A stretch of 32,669 nucleotides of DNA, taken from contig MFJN01000044.1 in the NCBI GenBank assembly GCA_001779235.1, positions 24,112 through 56,780 on the forward strand. Direction: 5' to 3'. Source of the DNA: Candidatus Gottesmanbacteria bacterium RIFCSPHIGHO2_02_FULL_40_13 (GTDB lineage: Bacteria; Patescibacteriota; Microgenomatia; 2-02-FULL-39-11). Position numbers and translations under genes: made by a program. Positions 9,327 to 16,682 of this stretch are shown one piece after another. Within the stretch, counting starts at the first letter, position 1, and every line of letters begins with the position of its first letter. Below the pieces are notes generated by a model. That model did not search any database. It had not been told where the DNA came from and saw only the letters and a list, made by a program, of their open reading frames with translations.

Positions 9327-12300
9327 TTACTGAGCTTTTTTTTCAGCTTTGTCTTCCTTTGTATTTGGTTCCTCAACTACTGCCTGTAACTCAGCTGTTT
9401 GGACAACACTCTCAGATTTTTTATCCTTGTCTTCCTGACCTGCATCAGGTACAACAGCATCGTCCGCTACCTTATCTGTTAACTTCTTTGGTAAAGCGGT
9501 CACAACACCAATGGGATTGACCTTTAATCCCAACGCCTGCAGTTCTTTCACCAAAACTTTAAATGATTCAGGAATGGTGGATGCCGGAATATCATTTCCT
9601 TTGACAATCGCTTCAAATGCCCGGGCCCGTCCCACTACGTCATCGGATTTTATTGTCAGCATCTCCTGCAGCGTATAAGCAGCCCGATGGGCCTCCAGCG
9701 CCCAAACTTCCATTTCTCCCAGCCTCTGACCTCCCATCTGGGCTTTGCCGCCCAAAGGTTGTTGAGTAACCAAAGAATAGGGACCTGTTGATCTGGCGTG
9801 GGTTTTGTCCTCCACCATGTGGATAAGTTTCATGATGTAACCTATTCCCACAACGATTCTTTCCTGAAAAGGTTTACCTGTTCTGCCATCATAAAGTACT
9901 GTTTTACCATCGATGGGTAGATTATATTTTTTAAGTTCATTAACAATATTTTCTTCAAGAATTGGCTCAAAAACCGGTACTGCCACTTTGTAATTTCCGT
10001 GACTGGCAGCCCAACCAAGATGTGCTTCCAAAAGCTGTCCCAAGTTCATTCTGGATAAAACTGATAAAGGAGAAATGATGATATCCACCGGCTCTCCGTT
10101 TCCAAGATACGGCATATCGGAAACAGGAACAATTTTACTGATAACTCCTTTATTGCCATGCCTTCCGGCTAATTTATCTCCCACCACCACTTTTCTGATC
10201 TGGGCTACTTTCACGATTATTTTTTTGATGGTACCCGGATGCAGTTCGTCGCCTTTTTCCCTATCTAAAATTTTGACCTCTATGACAGTACCTTTTTCGC
10301 CATGCGGCATGCGCAGTGACGTATCTCTGACCTCCCTGGCCTTCTCTCCAAAAATCGCCCGAAGCAATCTTTCTTCGGCTGTCAGTTCAGTCTCGCCTTT
10401 TGGAGCAATTTTACCAACCAGTATATCGTTGGGCACAACATCAGCACCAATGACGACGATGCCTTTTTCATCCAAGTTAGCCAACGCTTCCTCTCCAACA
10501 TTGGGAATATCGCGGGTGGTTTCCTCCGGTCCAAGTTTGGTATCAACCACCTCAGTTTCGTATTCTTCAATACTGATCGAGGTCAATATATCCTCTTTTA
10601 CCAGACGATCGGAAATAACAATTGCATCCTCATAACCCATACCGTCAAATGAAGAGTAAGCAATCACCAGATTCTGGCCCAAAGCTAATTCTCCCGCCTC
10701 AGATGCCGGCCCGTCGATTATTAACTGACCCTTTTTAACTTTACTTCCCAGGGATACTACCGGATTTTGGGAAAAACAGGTGTTTTGTGATGTTCTCTTA
10801 AATTTTTCTATGATATAAACGTATTCTTTTCCGCTTTTACCTTTAATAGTAACCTTGCTGGCGTCAATATAAATGACTTTCCCGTCTTCAGGCGAATATA
10901 CCGCACGCTTCAAGGCTTGCGGAATAACATATTCCATACCGGTTCCGACCACCGGGGAGGCTGGAATTACCAAAGGCACAGCCTGACACTGCATGTGCGT
11001 ACCCATGAGAGCTCTGTTCGCTTCATCATGTGCAATAAATGGCACTAGTGATGCGGCAATTCCCACCACCTGTCGGGGCACTACATCTATAAAACTGATG
11101 TTTTTGGCTTCAGTTTCCAAAAACTCACCTTTATATCTGGCGGGAATCCTGTCTTCAGTGAAAAAGCCTTTTTTGTCGGTCGTCACCCCGGCATGAGTAA
11201 CGTAATAATTCTGCTCATCTTCAGCTGACAAATATACTATTTCTTCACTAACTCTGCTTTTACCGGAATTCTTATCCTGATAAACTTTTCTGTATGGGGC
11301 TTCCAAAAATCCGTATTCATTGACCCGCGCATATAAAGCCAGATAAGTAACTAAACCGATATTTGGTCCTTCAGGGCTTCGTACCGGACAGATTCTGGAA
11401 TATTGGGATGAGTTGATGTCTCTGATGGAAAATGAAGCTCTTTCTCTGGATATTCCCCCCACTCCCATGACAGTCAGTCTTCGTAAATTATCTAGCTCAG
11501 ATAAAGGATTTGTCTGATCAAGAATTGTTGATAATTGGGAGGTTCGGAAAAAATCATTGATTGAGGCAATAATAGGTCTGGCATTGACGATCTGACTGGG
11601 GGTCAAATCCATCTGTGTACCGGCTAAACTCATTCTCTCTTTGATTGATCTTTCTAGTCTCATCAGTCCTACTTTAAAAGCGCTGTTGGCAACCAGTTCT
11701 CCCACTCTTCTAATTCTTCTGTTGGCTAAATGATCAATATCATCTATATTTCCCTGTCCAATGGATAAACGGATCAGGTATTTAATGATGCCGATAATAT
11801 CTTCTTTGGTTAATATCCAATTCTCCGGATTATTGGGAATATTAAGATCGAGCTTTTTGTTTAATTTATAGCGCCCGACGGATCCCAAACTGTAACGCCG
11901 GGGGTTAAAAAATAAATTTTTCAACAAATCTTCCGCATTATCTAATACTGCCGGCTCCCCCGGTCGCATTTTGCGGTAAATTTCCACTACCGCTTCCTCA
12001 TATGATTTAGTGGTGTCTTTTTCGATAGTGGCTGAAATATAGGGATGGGTTTTTTCGGTATCTGCAAATATATGAAGTAATTCCTCGTCCTTCGATATTC
12101 CTACTGCCCGCAGAAGAGTTGTGGCTGCATACTTTCGTCTCCTGTCGATGCGTACTGTGAGAACGCCATGCCTACTGATGGAAAAATCAAGCCAGGATCC
12201 GAACAAAGGTCTTACTTCGGCTGAATAAAGGATTTTTCCGGTTGAAGGATCGGTCGTTCCTGTAAAATATGCTCCGGGTGAACGGACAAGTTGATTGACG

Positions 12301-12713
12301 ATACATCTTTCCACACCGTTGATGATAAAGGTACCGTTATCAGTCATCCTGGGAATATCACCCAGGAATACGTCTTGCCTGACCGATCTACCGGTTTGTT
12401 TGTTGGTGAGTTTTGTTTCGGCTTTGAGAGGCGCGTCAAAAGTTAAACCCTTAATCAGGCATTCTGCCGGTGTATATCTGGCTTCATCAAAATAATATTT
12501 GTCAAATTCGAGTATCCAGTTTTTACCTGTAAAGTCTTCTACGGGAGAAATTTCATTCAGAAGTTCTTGAAGTCCTGTATTTATAAACCAATCATAAGAT
12601 TCTTTCTGAACAGCAATTAAATCAAGGATGGGTAAATTGGCAGTTTCACTTCCCCAATTGACGCGCTTAATACCACCTGCTTCGTCGGATTTAGAACTGT
12701 TTTGCTTTGCCAT
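9327..12713 (-). CDS. rpoB: DNA-directed RNA polymerase subunit beta
   Basis: Second catalytic RNA polymerase subunit, 1128 aa from ATG 12713. The core landmarks are present: the fork and rifampicin region with LDQTNPLSEL, RERASFSIRD and CPVRSPEGPNIGL; the GRHGNKGVIS active-site segment; and the C-terminal GGKAQMGGQRLGEMEVWALEAH block. In the rifampicin pocket three usually conserved positions differ: Asn409 where E. coli has His526, Thr414 for Ser531 and Met416 for Leu533. The protein ends with an extra charged, Lys/Glu/Asp-rich tail of about 50 residues after the conserved core, likely disordered. The gene heads the leftward cluster behind a consensus promoter (12806-12833) and a leader hairpin. 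rplL and rplJ, often found upstream, are absent here. Confidence 0.99.
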   Translation of the reverse strand: MAKQNSSKSDEAGGIKRVNWGSETANLPILDLIAVQKESYDWFINTGLQELLNEISPVEDFTGKNWILEFDKYYFDEARYTPAECLIKGLTFDAPLKAETKLTNKQTGRSVRQDVFLGDIPRMTDNGTFIINGVERCIVNQLVRSPGAYFTGTTDPSTGKILYSAEVRPLFGSWLDFSISRHGVLTVRIDRRRKYAATTLLRAVGISKDEELLHIFADTEKTHPYISATIEKDTTKSYEEAVVEIYRKMRPGEPAVLDNAEDLLKNLFFNPRRYSLGSVGRYKLNKKLDLNIPNNPENWILTKEDIIGIIKYLIRLSIGQGNIDDIDHLANRRIRRVGELVANSAFKVGLMRLERSIKERMSLAGTQMDLTPSQIVNARPIIASINDFFRTSQLSTILDQTNPLSELDNLRRLTVMGVGGISRERASFSIRDINSSQYSRICPVRSPEGPNIGLVTYLALYARVNEYGFLEAPYRKVYQDKNSGKSRVSEEIVYLSAEDEQNYYVTHAGVTTDKKGFFTEDRIPARYKGEFLETEAKNISFIDVVPRQVVGIAASLVPFIAHDEANRALMGTHMQCQAVPLVIPASPVVGTGMEYVIPQALKRAVYSPEDGKVIYIDASKVTIKGKSGKEYVYIIEKFKRTSQNTCFSQNPVVSLGSKVKKGQLIIDGPASEAGELALGQNLVIAYSSFDGMGYEDAIVISDRLVKEDILTSISIEEYETEVVDTKLGPEETTRDIPNVGEEALANLDEKGIVVIGADVVPNDILVGKIAPKGETELTAEERLLRAIFGEKAREVRDTSLRMPHGEKGTVIEVKILDREKGDELHPGTIKKIIVKVAQIRKVVVGDKLAGRHGNKGVISKIVPVSDMPYLGNGEPVDIIISPLSVLSRMNLGQLLEAHLGWAASHGNYKVAVPVFEPILEENIVNELKKYNLPIDGKTVLYDGRTGKPFQERIVVGIGYIMKLIHMVEDKTHARSTGPYSLVTQQPLGGKAQMGGQRLGEMEVWALEAHRAAYTLQEMLTIKSDDVVGRARAFEAIVKGNDIPASTIPESFKVLVKELQALGLKVNPIGVVTALPKKLTDKVADDAVVPDAGQEDKDKKSESVVQTAELQAVVEEPNTKEDKAEKKAQ

Positions 12714-12743
12714 CGGGAATTATTCTTTTTTAAAATGGAGAGA

Positions 12744-12782
12744 AAACAACAAAAGAAGCGTACTAATAGCGACGTACGCCTC
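12744..12782 (-). terminator. Hairpin with U-rich tail in the rpoB leader (possible attenuator)
   Basis: On the minus strand GAGGCGTAC pairs with GTACGCTTC (six Watson-Crick GCGTAC/GTACGC pairs, then a G-U pair, A-U and G-C) around a 10-nt loop. It is followed by the U-rich tail TTTTGTTGTTTTC. It lies between the rpoB promoter and the ATG, about 44 nt before the latter. Attenuation upstream of rpoB is known in enterobacteria, but whether this hairpin terminates is untested. Confidence 0.5.
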
Positions 12783-12805
12783 ATTTCTATAAATAATTAT
12801 CCTAA

Positions 12806-12833
12806 ATTATAACACGTCTGAATTACTTGTCAA
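12806..12833 (-). promoter_or_regulatory. Promoter for rpoBC (TTGACA-16-TATAAT)
   Basis: On the minus strand a perfect TTGACA (12833-12828) and a perfect TATAAT (12811-12806) are 16 nt apart, the best promoter match in the window. Transcription should start near 12799, leaving a leader of about 86 nt. Just upstream a 10-bp tandem repeat, CGAGCCTGTT twice (12845-12864), separates it from the preceding gene. Confidence 0.85.
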
Positions 12834-12868
12834 GCCTCCGAATTCGAGCCTGTTCGAGCCTGTTGATA

Positions 12869-14590
12869 TCAATTTATATCCTCCGGATCATATTGGAAAA
12901 TAGTTACCATGGGATTTTCGAAAACTTTTTTTAAAAAGGGGTATTTAGTTTTTAATGTTTCCCGGGAAGCTCCCACATATTTAGTTGCTACAATAAAACC
13001 GATGTTATTTTCTTTCAAAAAATTTTGCGCCATTAAACTTTCTTTTTGCGCGAACATAAACTCATTTGCCTGTATATCTTTTTCTTTGGAATTATAGGTT
13101 GTAAGAAAATGTCCGGTATAAACATACCGTCCGGAAATACCGGGAATCATCAAATCAATTGCAGTTGCGGGTGAAGCAAGAACGTTACTATCTACTGGCT
13201 CTGCTGTACGAAGAAACACCAATCCTTGATATAGATTATCGGGGATATAAGCAAAATGATAGTCAGGTTCAGGTACGGGTCGAACTGCAATTGCCCATCC
13301 AGGATAAAAAGACAGCAGATTCATACAAACATACAACACTACCAGTAATGGCAATGCATAGGTCAGGCGAATTCGTCTGGCTATAGCAATTAAGGCATAC
13401 ATCCCCATAACGCCCATAAAAATATAGACCGCGGGGAAGAGAAACCTGAATCCGGGTATGGGTAGCCGGAATAAGAGAGGAATCAGATAACCTGACCAAC
13501 CCAGGGAAACGATCACGATTGCCGAATCATCATAAACAGATCTGTTTTTTCTGCGAAGAAGCAACCCCAACCCGCCAAGAAACAACGGCAGCAGTAGTCC
13601 AAATCCTTTGATGAACTTCACGATACCTATTGTTTTTATTTGCTGGTGATATTGATAAATGTCCCAGTTATTGGCCTGTTTATAGACCGGATCGAAAGCA
13701 ACGGACCGGAGCATCGTCAAACCGGTAATAATAAATATGAAAAAAAACAACATGACTATAGTTTTGGATACCGGCATCACAGAAAATTTAGTTAACGGAA
13801 TTTTTCGGATAAATAACAGTGAGATGCATGTGGCCAGCAAAATAAATGAAACGACTAAATCGCCAAGAGCCAAAAAAATATAGGCTGACGACACAAAGAT
13901 TATCAGCATCAGGCTACCAAGTACCGCGTCTAACTTGAGACTCTTATTCTTACTTTTGCTTATTGCCGTAAATTCGGATTGAAAGATGCCGAGTAAAATA
14001 ATTAAAAGGCAGATAAAGAGAAAATTAACCAATGCATAATTCGGCGGTGATGTGCCGAAACGCGATAAAATTCTGTTGGAAGTCCGCCAGATATCAACCG
14101 ACTCTGTCAAAACCAGCGAACCTTGTTTGATGATAAACGAGGGAAAACTTGAGGAAAATAAAAAGAGCAAAAAGGCAATAATTCTCTGTTTGACCGGAAT
14201 ATTAATGTAACGAACCAGAAGAAGATAACTTGCCCCGATAAAAAGAAATTTAAAAAGTAATCCGAAATAATTTAATGACTGATATGATTCCCATCCCAAT
14301 AACCCGCCTATTCTCCCCATCAAAAGATGATTGAAATAGATGAGGGTTGAGGGAAACCTTTCGATGGAAAATCGGTTTTCCGTGAGCCATTTTCCTTCTT
14401 TTCCCTGATAGAACTGGTCCAGATAGTAATAATAATCTTCAAAATATCCCGGCATACCTATAAAGACAGAGTCTGACGTTTGTCGCATGAAACGGGAACT
14501 AAATCTTGGTGAGGTTAAAATAACCATACTCAGGCTGAAGAAGATTAAAAGAACCAATTCAGCAGTTTTTTTTGACAGAATTGTTTTCAT
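12869..14590 (-). CDS. Multi-pass membrane protein, GT-C-like glycosyltransferase candidate
   Basis: I do not recognise a named family with certainty. The 573-aa product starts with a hydrophobic anchor after MKTILSKKTAE and has about ten further hydrophobic segments. The last roughly 110 residues form a soluble domain that includes TAEPVDSNVLASPATAIDLM and KYPFLKKVFENPMVTIFQYD. A many-spanning membrane part with an outward-facing C-terminal domain is typical of GT-C enzymes, which move sugars from polyprenyl-phosphate carriers onto surface glycans or proteins; this is inference. An acidic stretch in the first external loop (FEDYYYYLDQFYQGK) fits a catalytic loop but lacks a diagnostic motif. 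A possible promoter on the minus strand is GTGCAA (14631-14626), 18 nt, TAAAAT (14607-14602), with -10 only 11 nt before ATG. The gene ends 155 bp before the rpoB start. Confidence 0.6.
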   Translation of the reverse strand: MKTILSKKTAELVLLIFFSLSMVILTSPRFSSRFMRQTSDSVFIGMPGYFEDYYYYLDQFYQGKEGKWLTENRFSIERFPSTLIYFNHLLMGRIGGLLGWESYQSLNYFGLLFKFLFIGASYLLLVRYINIPVKQRIIAFLLFLFSSSFPSFIIKQGSLVLTESVDIWRTSNRILSRFGTSPPNYALVNFLFICLLIILLGIFQSEFTAISKSKNKSLKLDAVLGSLMLIIFVSSAYIFLALGDLVVSFILLATCISLLFIRKIPLTKFSVMPVSKTIVMLFFFIFIITGLTMLRSVAFDPVYKQANNWDIYQYHQQIKTIGIVKFIKGFGLLLPLFLGGLGLLLRRKNRSVYDDSAIVIVSLGWSGYLIPLLFRLPIPGFRFLFPAVYIFMGVMGMYALIAIARRIRLTYALPLLVVLYVCMNLLSFYPGWAIAVRPVPEPDYHFAYIPDNLYQGLVFLRTAEPVDSNVLASPATAIDLMIPGISGRYVYTGHFLTTYNSKEKDIQANEFMFAQKESLMAQNFLKENNIGFIVATKYVGASRETLKTKYPFLKKVFENPMVTIFQYDPEDIN

Positions 14591-14635
14591 GCTCCAAACA
14601 AATTTTACGATATATGTTTTAAGATTTGCACCTCT

Positions 14636-14749
14636 GTCATTCCGAGCGATCCCGACTCAGTCGGGAGAGCGTGGGAATCTTTCATCAGATTGCCGCGTAC
14701 CCCGACACAACTTCGGGGTCCCTGCCTGCGCAGGCAGGCTCGCAATGAC
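14636..14749. repeat. Dispersed palindromic repeat, copy A
   Basis: A 114-bp element with inverted ends GTCATTCCGAGC and GCTCGCAATGAC (11 of 12 complementary). Inside are the palindromes CCCGACTCAGTCGGG (14651-14665), CCCCGA/TCGGGG (14700-14718) and CCTGCCTGCGCAGGCAGG (14721-14738). The same end design recurs at 17963-18052 inside infB and at 30320-30456. No coding capacity is apparent, so it is MITE-like or REP-like. Confidence 0.8.
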
Positions 14750-15024
14750 AACTGCGAAACTCATGTAATATACTTCTTCTCAAAGAATTCTCTCTGTTTA
14801 TCAGTTTAGGGCGTATTAGAAAATAATAGTATCAACTTTAATATCGTATAATACACCACAAAAATACGTAATAGTAAATAACCGATATAAGTTATTTACT
14901 AACGTCGCCTTAGTATATACCCACGTAACTCAGATTTGCAACTGAGTTACTCAGTATATACCCCTCCCTGCCTGCCGGCAGGCAGGCAGGTAATCCGCTT
15001 TGCTGCCCCTTCGGGTTGCAAACC

Positions 15025-15042
15025 GGAGTAAGATGGGTATAC
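15025..15042 (+). repeat. 18-bp repeat, copy 1
   Basis: GGAGTAAGATGGGTATAC. An exact reverse-complement copy lies at 26414-26431, and a 17/18 copy in this orientation at 30480-30497. Here it runs straight into ACACCTTACTC, so GAGTAAG and CTTACTC form a near-palindrome centred on GTATAC, as if two ends were joined head to head. Confidence 0.8.
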
Positions 15043-15139
15043 ACCTTACTCTTTTGAACCTATCTATAATACATAATAAAACAAACATCAGTTTTTTTGT
15101 ATAATTAATCTTGTGCAAAACTATTTCCATGCGTAATCT

Positions 15140-15853
15140 ATGCGCGCAGACCAATACAAAGCCATGTACGAACACGAAGATACCCATTGGTGGTTTCTGG
15201 CAAAACGTGATTTTATCACTTCTCTTCTTCCTAAACCGCAACAAAACCTAAAGATTCTTGACGTTGGAGCAGGCACCGGAGGCATGAGTGTCTTCTTGGG
15301 TGCCTGGGGTAAAGTGCTGGCTGTTGAAAATTCAAAATATGCCATACCTTATCTCAAAAAACGAGGGGTGGATTATATAAAGTCTTCTGTAGAGATGTGT
15401 TCCTTTAAACCCGATTCATTTGATCTTATTTGTGCGTTTGATGTTCTGTACCACAAATCAATTCATAATGACGAACAACTTATTCATAAATTCCGCTCAT
15501 GGCTAAAGCCTGGGGGTATGCTTTGTGTAACTGACTGTGCAGTACCGTCTCTTTTCAGCCATCATGATCAGGTTATGCACGCCAGAAAACGGTATAAACA
15601 TTCGGAGCTTGTCAGTATCATTTTAAAAGCAAAATTAAATATTCAAAAGGCAACATATATTTACTTTTTCACGTTTCCGTTGTTTATCCTGGTACGCCTG
15701 ATTGACAAATATATTCCGCTTAATACAGTCGCAAAAGTACCTGCACCGATAAATACATTACTATTGTTTCTCTGTTTTCTGGAAAGTAAGCTTCTTCCTT
15801 ATTTGAATTTTCCGATCGGCTCATCTATACTTGTGGTTGCTGTCAAACAATGA
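15140..15853 (+). CDS. Class I SAM-dependent methyltransferase
   Basis: A 237-aa Rossmann-fold methyltransferase of the Methyltransf_11/23 type. The SAM-binding motif I, DVGAGTGG, is at residues 41-48, followed by an acidic residue ending beta-2 in AVENS. Later come the FDLICAFDVLYH segment and KPGGMLCVTD, typical of post-motif positions. The N-terminal HEDTHWWFLAKRDFI stretch is common in enzymes encoded among surface-polysaccharide genes. A hydrophobic stretch (about residues 172-190) may touch the membrane. The substrate is not predictable; a lipid-linked sugar or carrier is a reasonable guess given the overlapping glycosyltransferase. Its TGA stop overlaps the next ATG (ATGA), so the two genes are translationally coupled. 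Start ATG 15140 follows a TATAAT at 15100-15105. Confidence 0.88.
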   Translation: MRADQYKAMYEHEDTHWWFLAKRDFITSLLPKPQQNLKILDVGAGTGGMSVFLGAWGKVLAVENSKYAIPYLKKRGVDYIKSSVEMCSFKPDSFDLICAFDVLYHKSIHNDEQLIHKFRSWLKPGGMLCVTDCAVPSLFSHHDQVMHARKRYKHSELVSIILKAKLNIQKATYIYFFTFPLFILVRLIDKYIPLNTVAKVPAPINTLLLFLCFLESKLLPYLNFPIGSSILVVAVKQ

Positions 15854-16563
15854 ACACCAAATCACTAAGTGTTATTCTGCCTACATATAATGAAATAAAT
15901 AATATTATACCGATAATTCATCAAATCCGATCTCTCGCCCATCCTGATGAAATCATTGTGGTCGACGATAACTCAACAGATGAAACCGGCTCGATTGTGT
16001 CTGGCTATTGCCGTACCCACAGGGATGTTGCCCTTATAGAAAACAACCCGCGCCTGGGATTAACTAAATCGCTTCAAAGGGGAATTGATGAAGCGGCGGG
16101 AAAGTATATCGCATGGATGGACGCGGACTTTTCCCATCCGCCAGACCTTCTGCCAATAATGTTAAATGCAATCAAAAATGCTGACATTGTTGTGGGCTCG
16201 TGGCACATCACAAATGGACGCGATAACAGAACGGAAAAACTCCATCGACTGATTAGCGCGTTTGTCAATTATCTATGCCGGATTCTCTTTTCTTCAACGA
16301 TTCACACTTATACATCGGGATATATTCTGACTAAAAAATCAGTTCTTGAGGAACAGCCCCTCCGCGGAAATTACGGCGAATACTGTATAGATTTTTTAGT
16401 GAGAAACCAAAGAAGACAAAAAAAGATAGTTGAAGTTCCATTTACCTGTGTTTCCCGGGTAAAAGGTCTATCTAAAACATGTCCTGATATGAAAACTTAT
16501 TTAGTCCACGGTTTGAGATATCTGAGCATGGTAGCAACTTTGCTGGTAAGTAATGGTCAATAA
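15850..16563 (+). CDS. Family 2 glycosyltransferase, polyprenyl-phosphate mannose synthase-like
   Basis: A 237-aa GT-A fold enzyme resembling dolichyl/polyprenyl-phosphate mannose synthase (DPM1). Motifs seen: LPTYNE (residues 10-15), VVDDNSTD (37-44) and the nucleotide-sugar/metal-binding DAD (91-93) followed by FSHPP. A probable acceptor region SGYILTKK lies near residue 155. Such enzymes load a sugar from a nucleotide donor onto a polyprenyl phosphate, which GT-C transferases then use outside the membrane. The product ends without transmembrane helices, as in the soluble, membrane-associated DPM1 type. It overlaps the methyltransferase by 4 bp. The two GT-C-like membrane proteins in this window are plausible users of its product, though this is only inference. 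Confidence 0.85.
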   Translation: MNTKSLSVILPTYNEINNIIPIIHQIRSLAHPDEIIVVDDNSTDETGSIVSGYCRTHRDVALIENNPRLGLTKSLQRGIDEAAGKYIAWMDADFSHPPDLLPIMLNAIKNADIVVGSWHITNGRDNRTEKLHRLISAFVNYLCRILFSSTIHTYTSGYILTKKSVLEEQPLRGNYGEYCIDFLVRNQRRQKKIVEVPFTCVSRVKGLSKTCPDMKTYLVHGLRYLSMVATLLVSNGQ

Positions 16564-16600
16564 TCGAAACACTATCTGACATACTTCAATCCACCTCATA

Positions 16601-16629
16601 TTGCAATTCACGTTCGTTTGTGATAAGAT
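16601..16629 (+). promoter_or_regulatory. Promoter for nusA-infB (TTGCAA-17-TAAGAT)
   Basis: TTGCAA at 16601-16606 and TAAGAT at 16624-16629 are 17 nt apart. Transcription would start near 16636, about 47 nt before the nusA ATG. The promoter overlaps the in-frame GTG at 16620, which argues against translation starting there. Confidence 0.65.
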
Positions 16630-16653
16630 CTTTGTCAGTTAATGAGTTTTTTG

Positions 16654-16677
16654 TGGTGGGAGGTTCCCACCATTTTT
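16654..16677 (+). terminator. Terminator-like hairpin just before nusA (possible attenuator)
   Basis: TGGTGGGA pairs perfectly with TCCCACCA around a 3-nt GGT loop and is followed at once by TTTTT. The T-run ends 5 nt before the nusA ATG, and the hairpin is downstream of the promoter at 16601-16629. NusA itself strengthens intrinsic termination in other bacteria, so feedback on its own leader is an attractive but untested idea. It could also simply end read-through from the glycosyltransferase gene. Confidence 0.75.
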
Positions 16678-16682
16678 ATAAT

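Larger units (their letters stand above)
14591..15139. other. 549-bp gene-free, palindrome-rich region
   Basis: No convincing gene is found here. In order it holds: a dispersed palindromic repeat (14636-14749); an AT-rich stretch; a 10-bp inverted repeat AGTAAATAAC/GTTATTTACT (14873-14900); two direct copies of AGTATATACCC (14912-14922, 14953-14963) flanking the hairpin GTAACTCAG/CTGAGTTAC (14925-14950); a 20-bp GC-rich palindrome (14967-14986); an imperfect hairpin around 15009-15023; and an 18-bp repeat found twice elsewhere (15025-15042). TATAAT-like boxes occur at 14847-14852 and 15100-15105; the second is the likely -10 for the methyltransferase gene, though no good -35 is seen. Confidence 0.8.

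Noticed and set aside
10075-10635. 186-codon open frame on the plus strand opposite rpoB
   Set aside because: It is antisense to a highly conserved part of rpoB, has low-complexity Ser/Pro/Thr-rich composition and no start signals. Many similar frames lie opposite rpoC, fusA and pnp and are codon-bias shadows.
12841-12868. Tandem CGAGCCTGTT repeat as an operator
   Set aside because: Only two 10-bp units exist, they lie upstream of a consensus promoter without symmetry, and they may be a remnant of the dispersed repeat (similar to AGCCTGTCGAA). Too little to call.
15000-15045. tRNA-like TTCG/GGTT segment
   Set aside because: There is no acceptor stem, anticodon arm or CCA-compatible end. The hairpin belongs to the palindromic cluster.
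14868-15050. CRISPR array
   Set aside because: The repeats are few, of different sequences and lengths, without regular spacers, and no cas genes are present.
16620-16682. Upstream GTG start for nusA
   Set aside because: The added 21 residues cover the promoter and the terminator hairpin and do not resemble a NusA N-terminus, whereas ATG 16683 does.
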